Shown: positions 63,749-64,000 of the stretch, piece by piece
How the letters are laid out: every line of letters begins with the position of its first letter
Numbering within the stretch: the first letter of the stretch is position 1
NCBI GenBank assembly: GCA_013400975.1
Contig: WBMZ01011601.1
Location: forward strand, 62,001 to 126,000
Length of the DNA stretch: 64,000 bases
Source of the DNA: Atrichornis clamosus
Lineage: Eukaryota > Chordata > Aves > Passeriformes > Menuridae
Direction of reading: 5' to 3'
Notes under the pieces: generated by a model
What the model was told of the DNA's origin: nothing
Seen by the model: the letters and a program-made list of their open reading frames with translations, nothing else
Database searches by the model: none
Position numbers and translations under genes: made by a program

Positions 63749-64000
63749 TGTTGTGGTTTGAGTCTGGCCGGAGGCCAGGCACCCATGGAAACCACCTGCT
63801 CACTCCCCCTGTAGCTGGACAGAGGAGAGAAAAAAAAATTCAAAGCATTCATGGGTTTTAAGATAAAGATTTGGGAGAGGCTCCAACTTAAAAGATATGA
63901 AAGTAAATTTATTACACTAACAGAAACAGGCCAGGATAATGAGAAGTAAAATGAGCTTTTGGAGAACACCTTCTCTCCCCCAACTCCCTCCTCCCAGCTC
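63749..64000. mobile_element. Probable LTR or ERV end, cut by the window edge
   Basis: The segment opens TGTTGTGGTTTGAGTCTGGC, a typical avian LTR start, and continues with AGATATGAAAGTAAATTTAT-like sequence that I associate with bird ERV LTRs. The other end lies beyond the window, so orientation and type cannot be fixed. It begins only about 240 bases after the previous LTR. Confidence 0.5.

Noticed and set aside
33921..64000. LHFPL3 exons expected by synteny with human
   Set aside because: No stretch resembling the conserved tetraspan coding exons was recognised; the gene presumably starts further right.
1..64000. CRISPR arrays, operons, tRNA or rRNA genes
   Set aside because: The window is vertebrate nuclear DNA; no regularly spaced repeats of CRISPR form and no tRNA or rRNA sequence were seen.

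Overview
This window is vertebrate nuclear DNA and almost certainly avian, probably songbird-like. The evidence is a CR1 retrotransposon 3' end that closes in the ATTCTATG-type tail, a second CR1 fragment whose antisense reading carries the CR1 endonuclease signature, and several long terminal repeats (LTRs) of the kind common in songbird endogenous retroviruses. There is no bacterial-style gene packing, and most open frames are short chance frames in introns or intergenic DNA.

The only gene I can establish is ORC5 (origin recognition complex subunit 5), on the minus strand. Twelve consecutive coding exons lie between 28830 (start codon) and 4306. Each has canonical GT/AG borders, and the reading phase is kept across every junction. 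Together they encode 395 residues. The final coding exon, about 50 residues at the C-terminus in other vertebrates, is not seen; it should lie beyond the left edge, so positions 1-4305 are the last intron. A CpG-rich, CT-rich segment at about 31330-31800 lies 2.5 kb upstream of the start codon and is the likely ORC5 promoter. A probable splice acceptor ten bases before the ATG suggests a non-coding first exon there.

Just outside the promoter comes a 50-bp-period minisatellite (31781-32040). It is followed by an LTR cluster: a plus-oriented LTR-like stretch (about 32040-32597) abutting a minus-oriented LTR (32598-33116) with a purine-rich tract and a possible retroviral remnant on its internal side. 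The minus LTR carries adjacent NRF1-like and CTCF-like motifs.

From about 34 kb to the right edge the sequence is gene-poor. It holds an exon-like but stop-containing segment (36148-36462), a CR1 endonuclease-domain fragment (about 43890-44075), small tandem duplications, and two LTRs each flanked by a perfect 5-bp target-site duplication (48871-49785 and 62823-63508). A further LTR-like element is cut by the right edge. In human, LHFPL3 follows ORC5 on this side; none of its coding exons was recognised here. I found no evidence for a novel multi-gene system. The most interesting points are the promoter-proximal repeat and retroviral architecture, the minisatellite inside an LTR, the CTCF-like motifs and the orphan exon.
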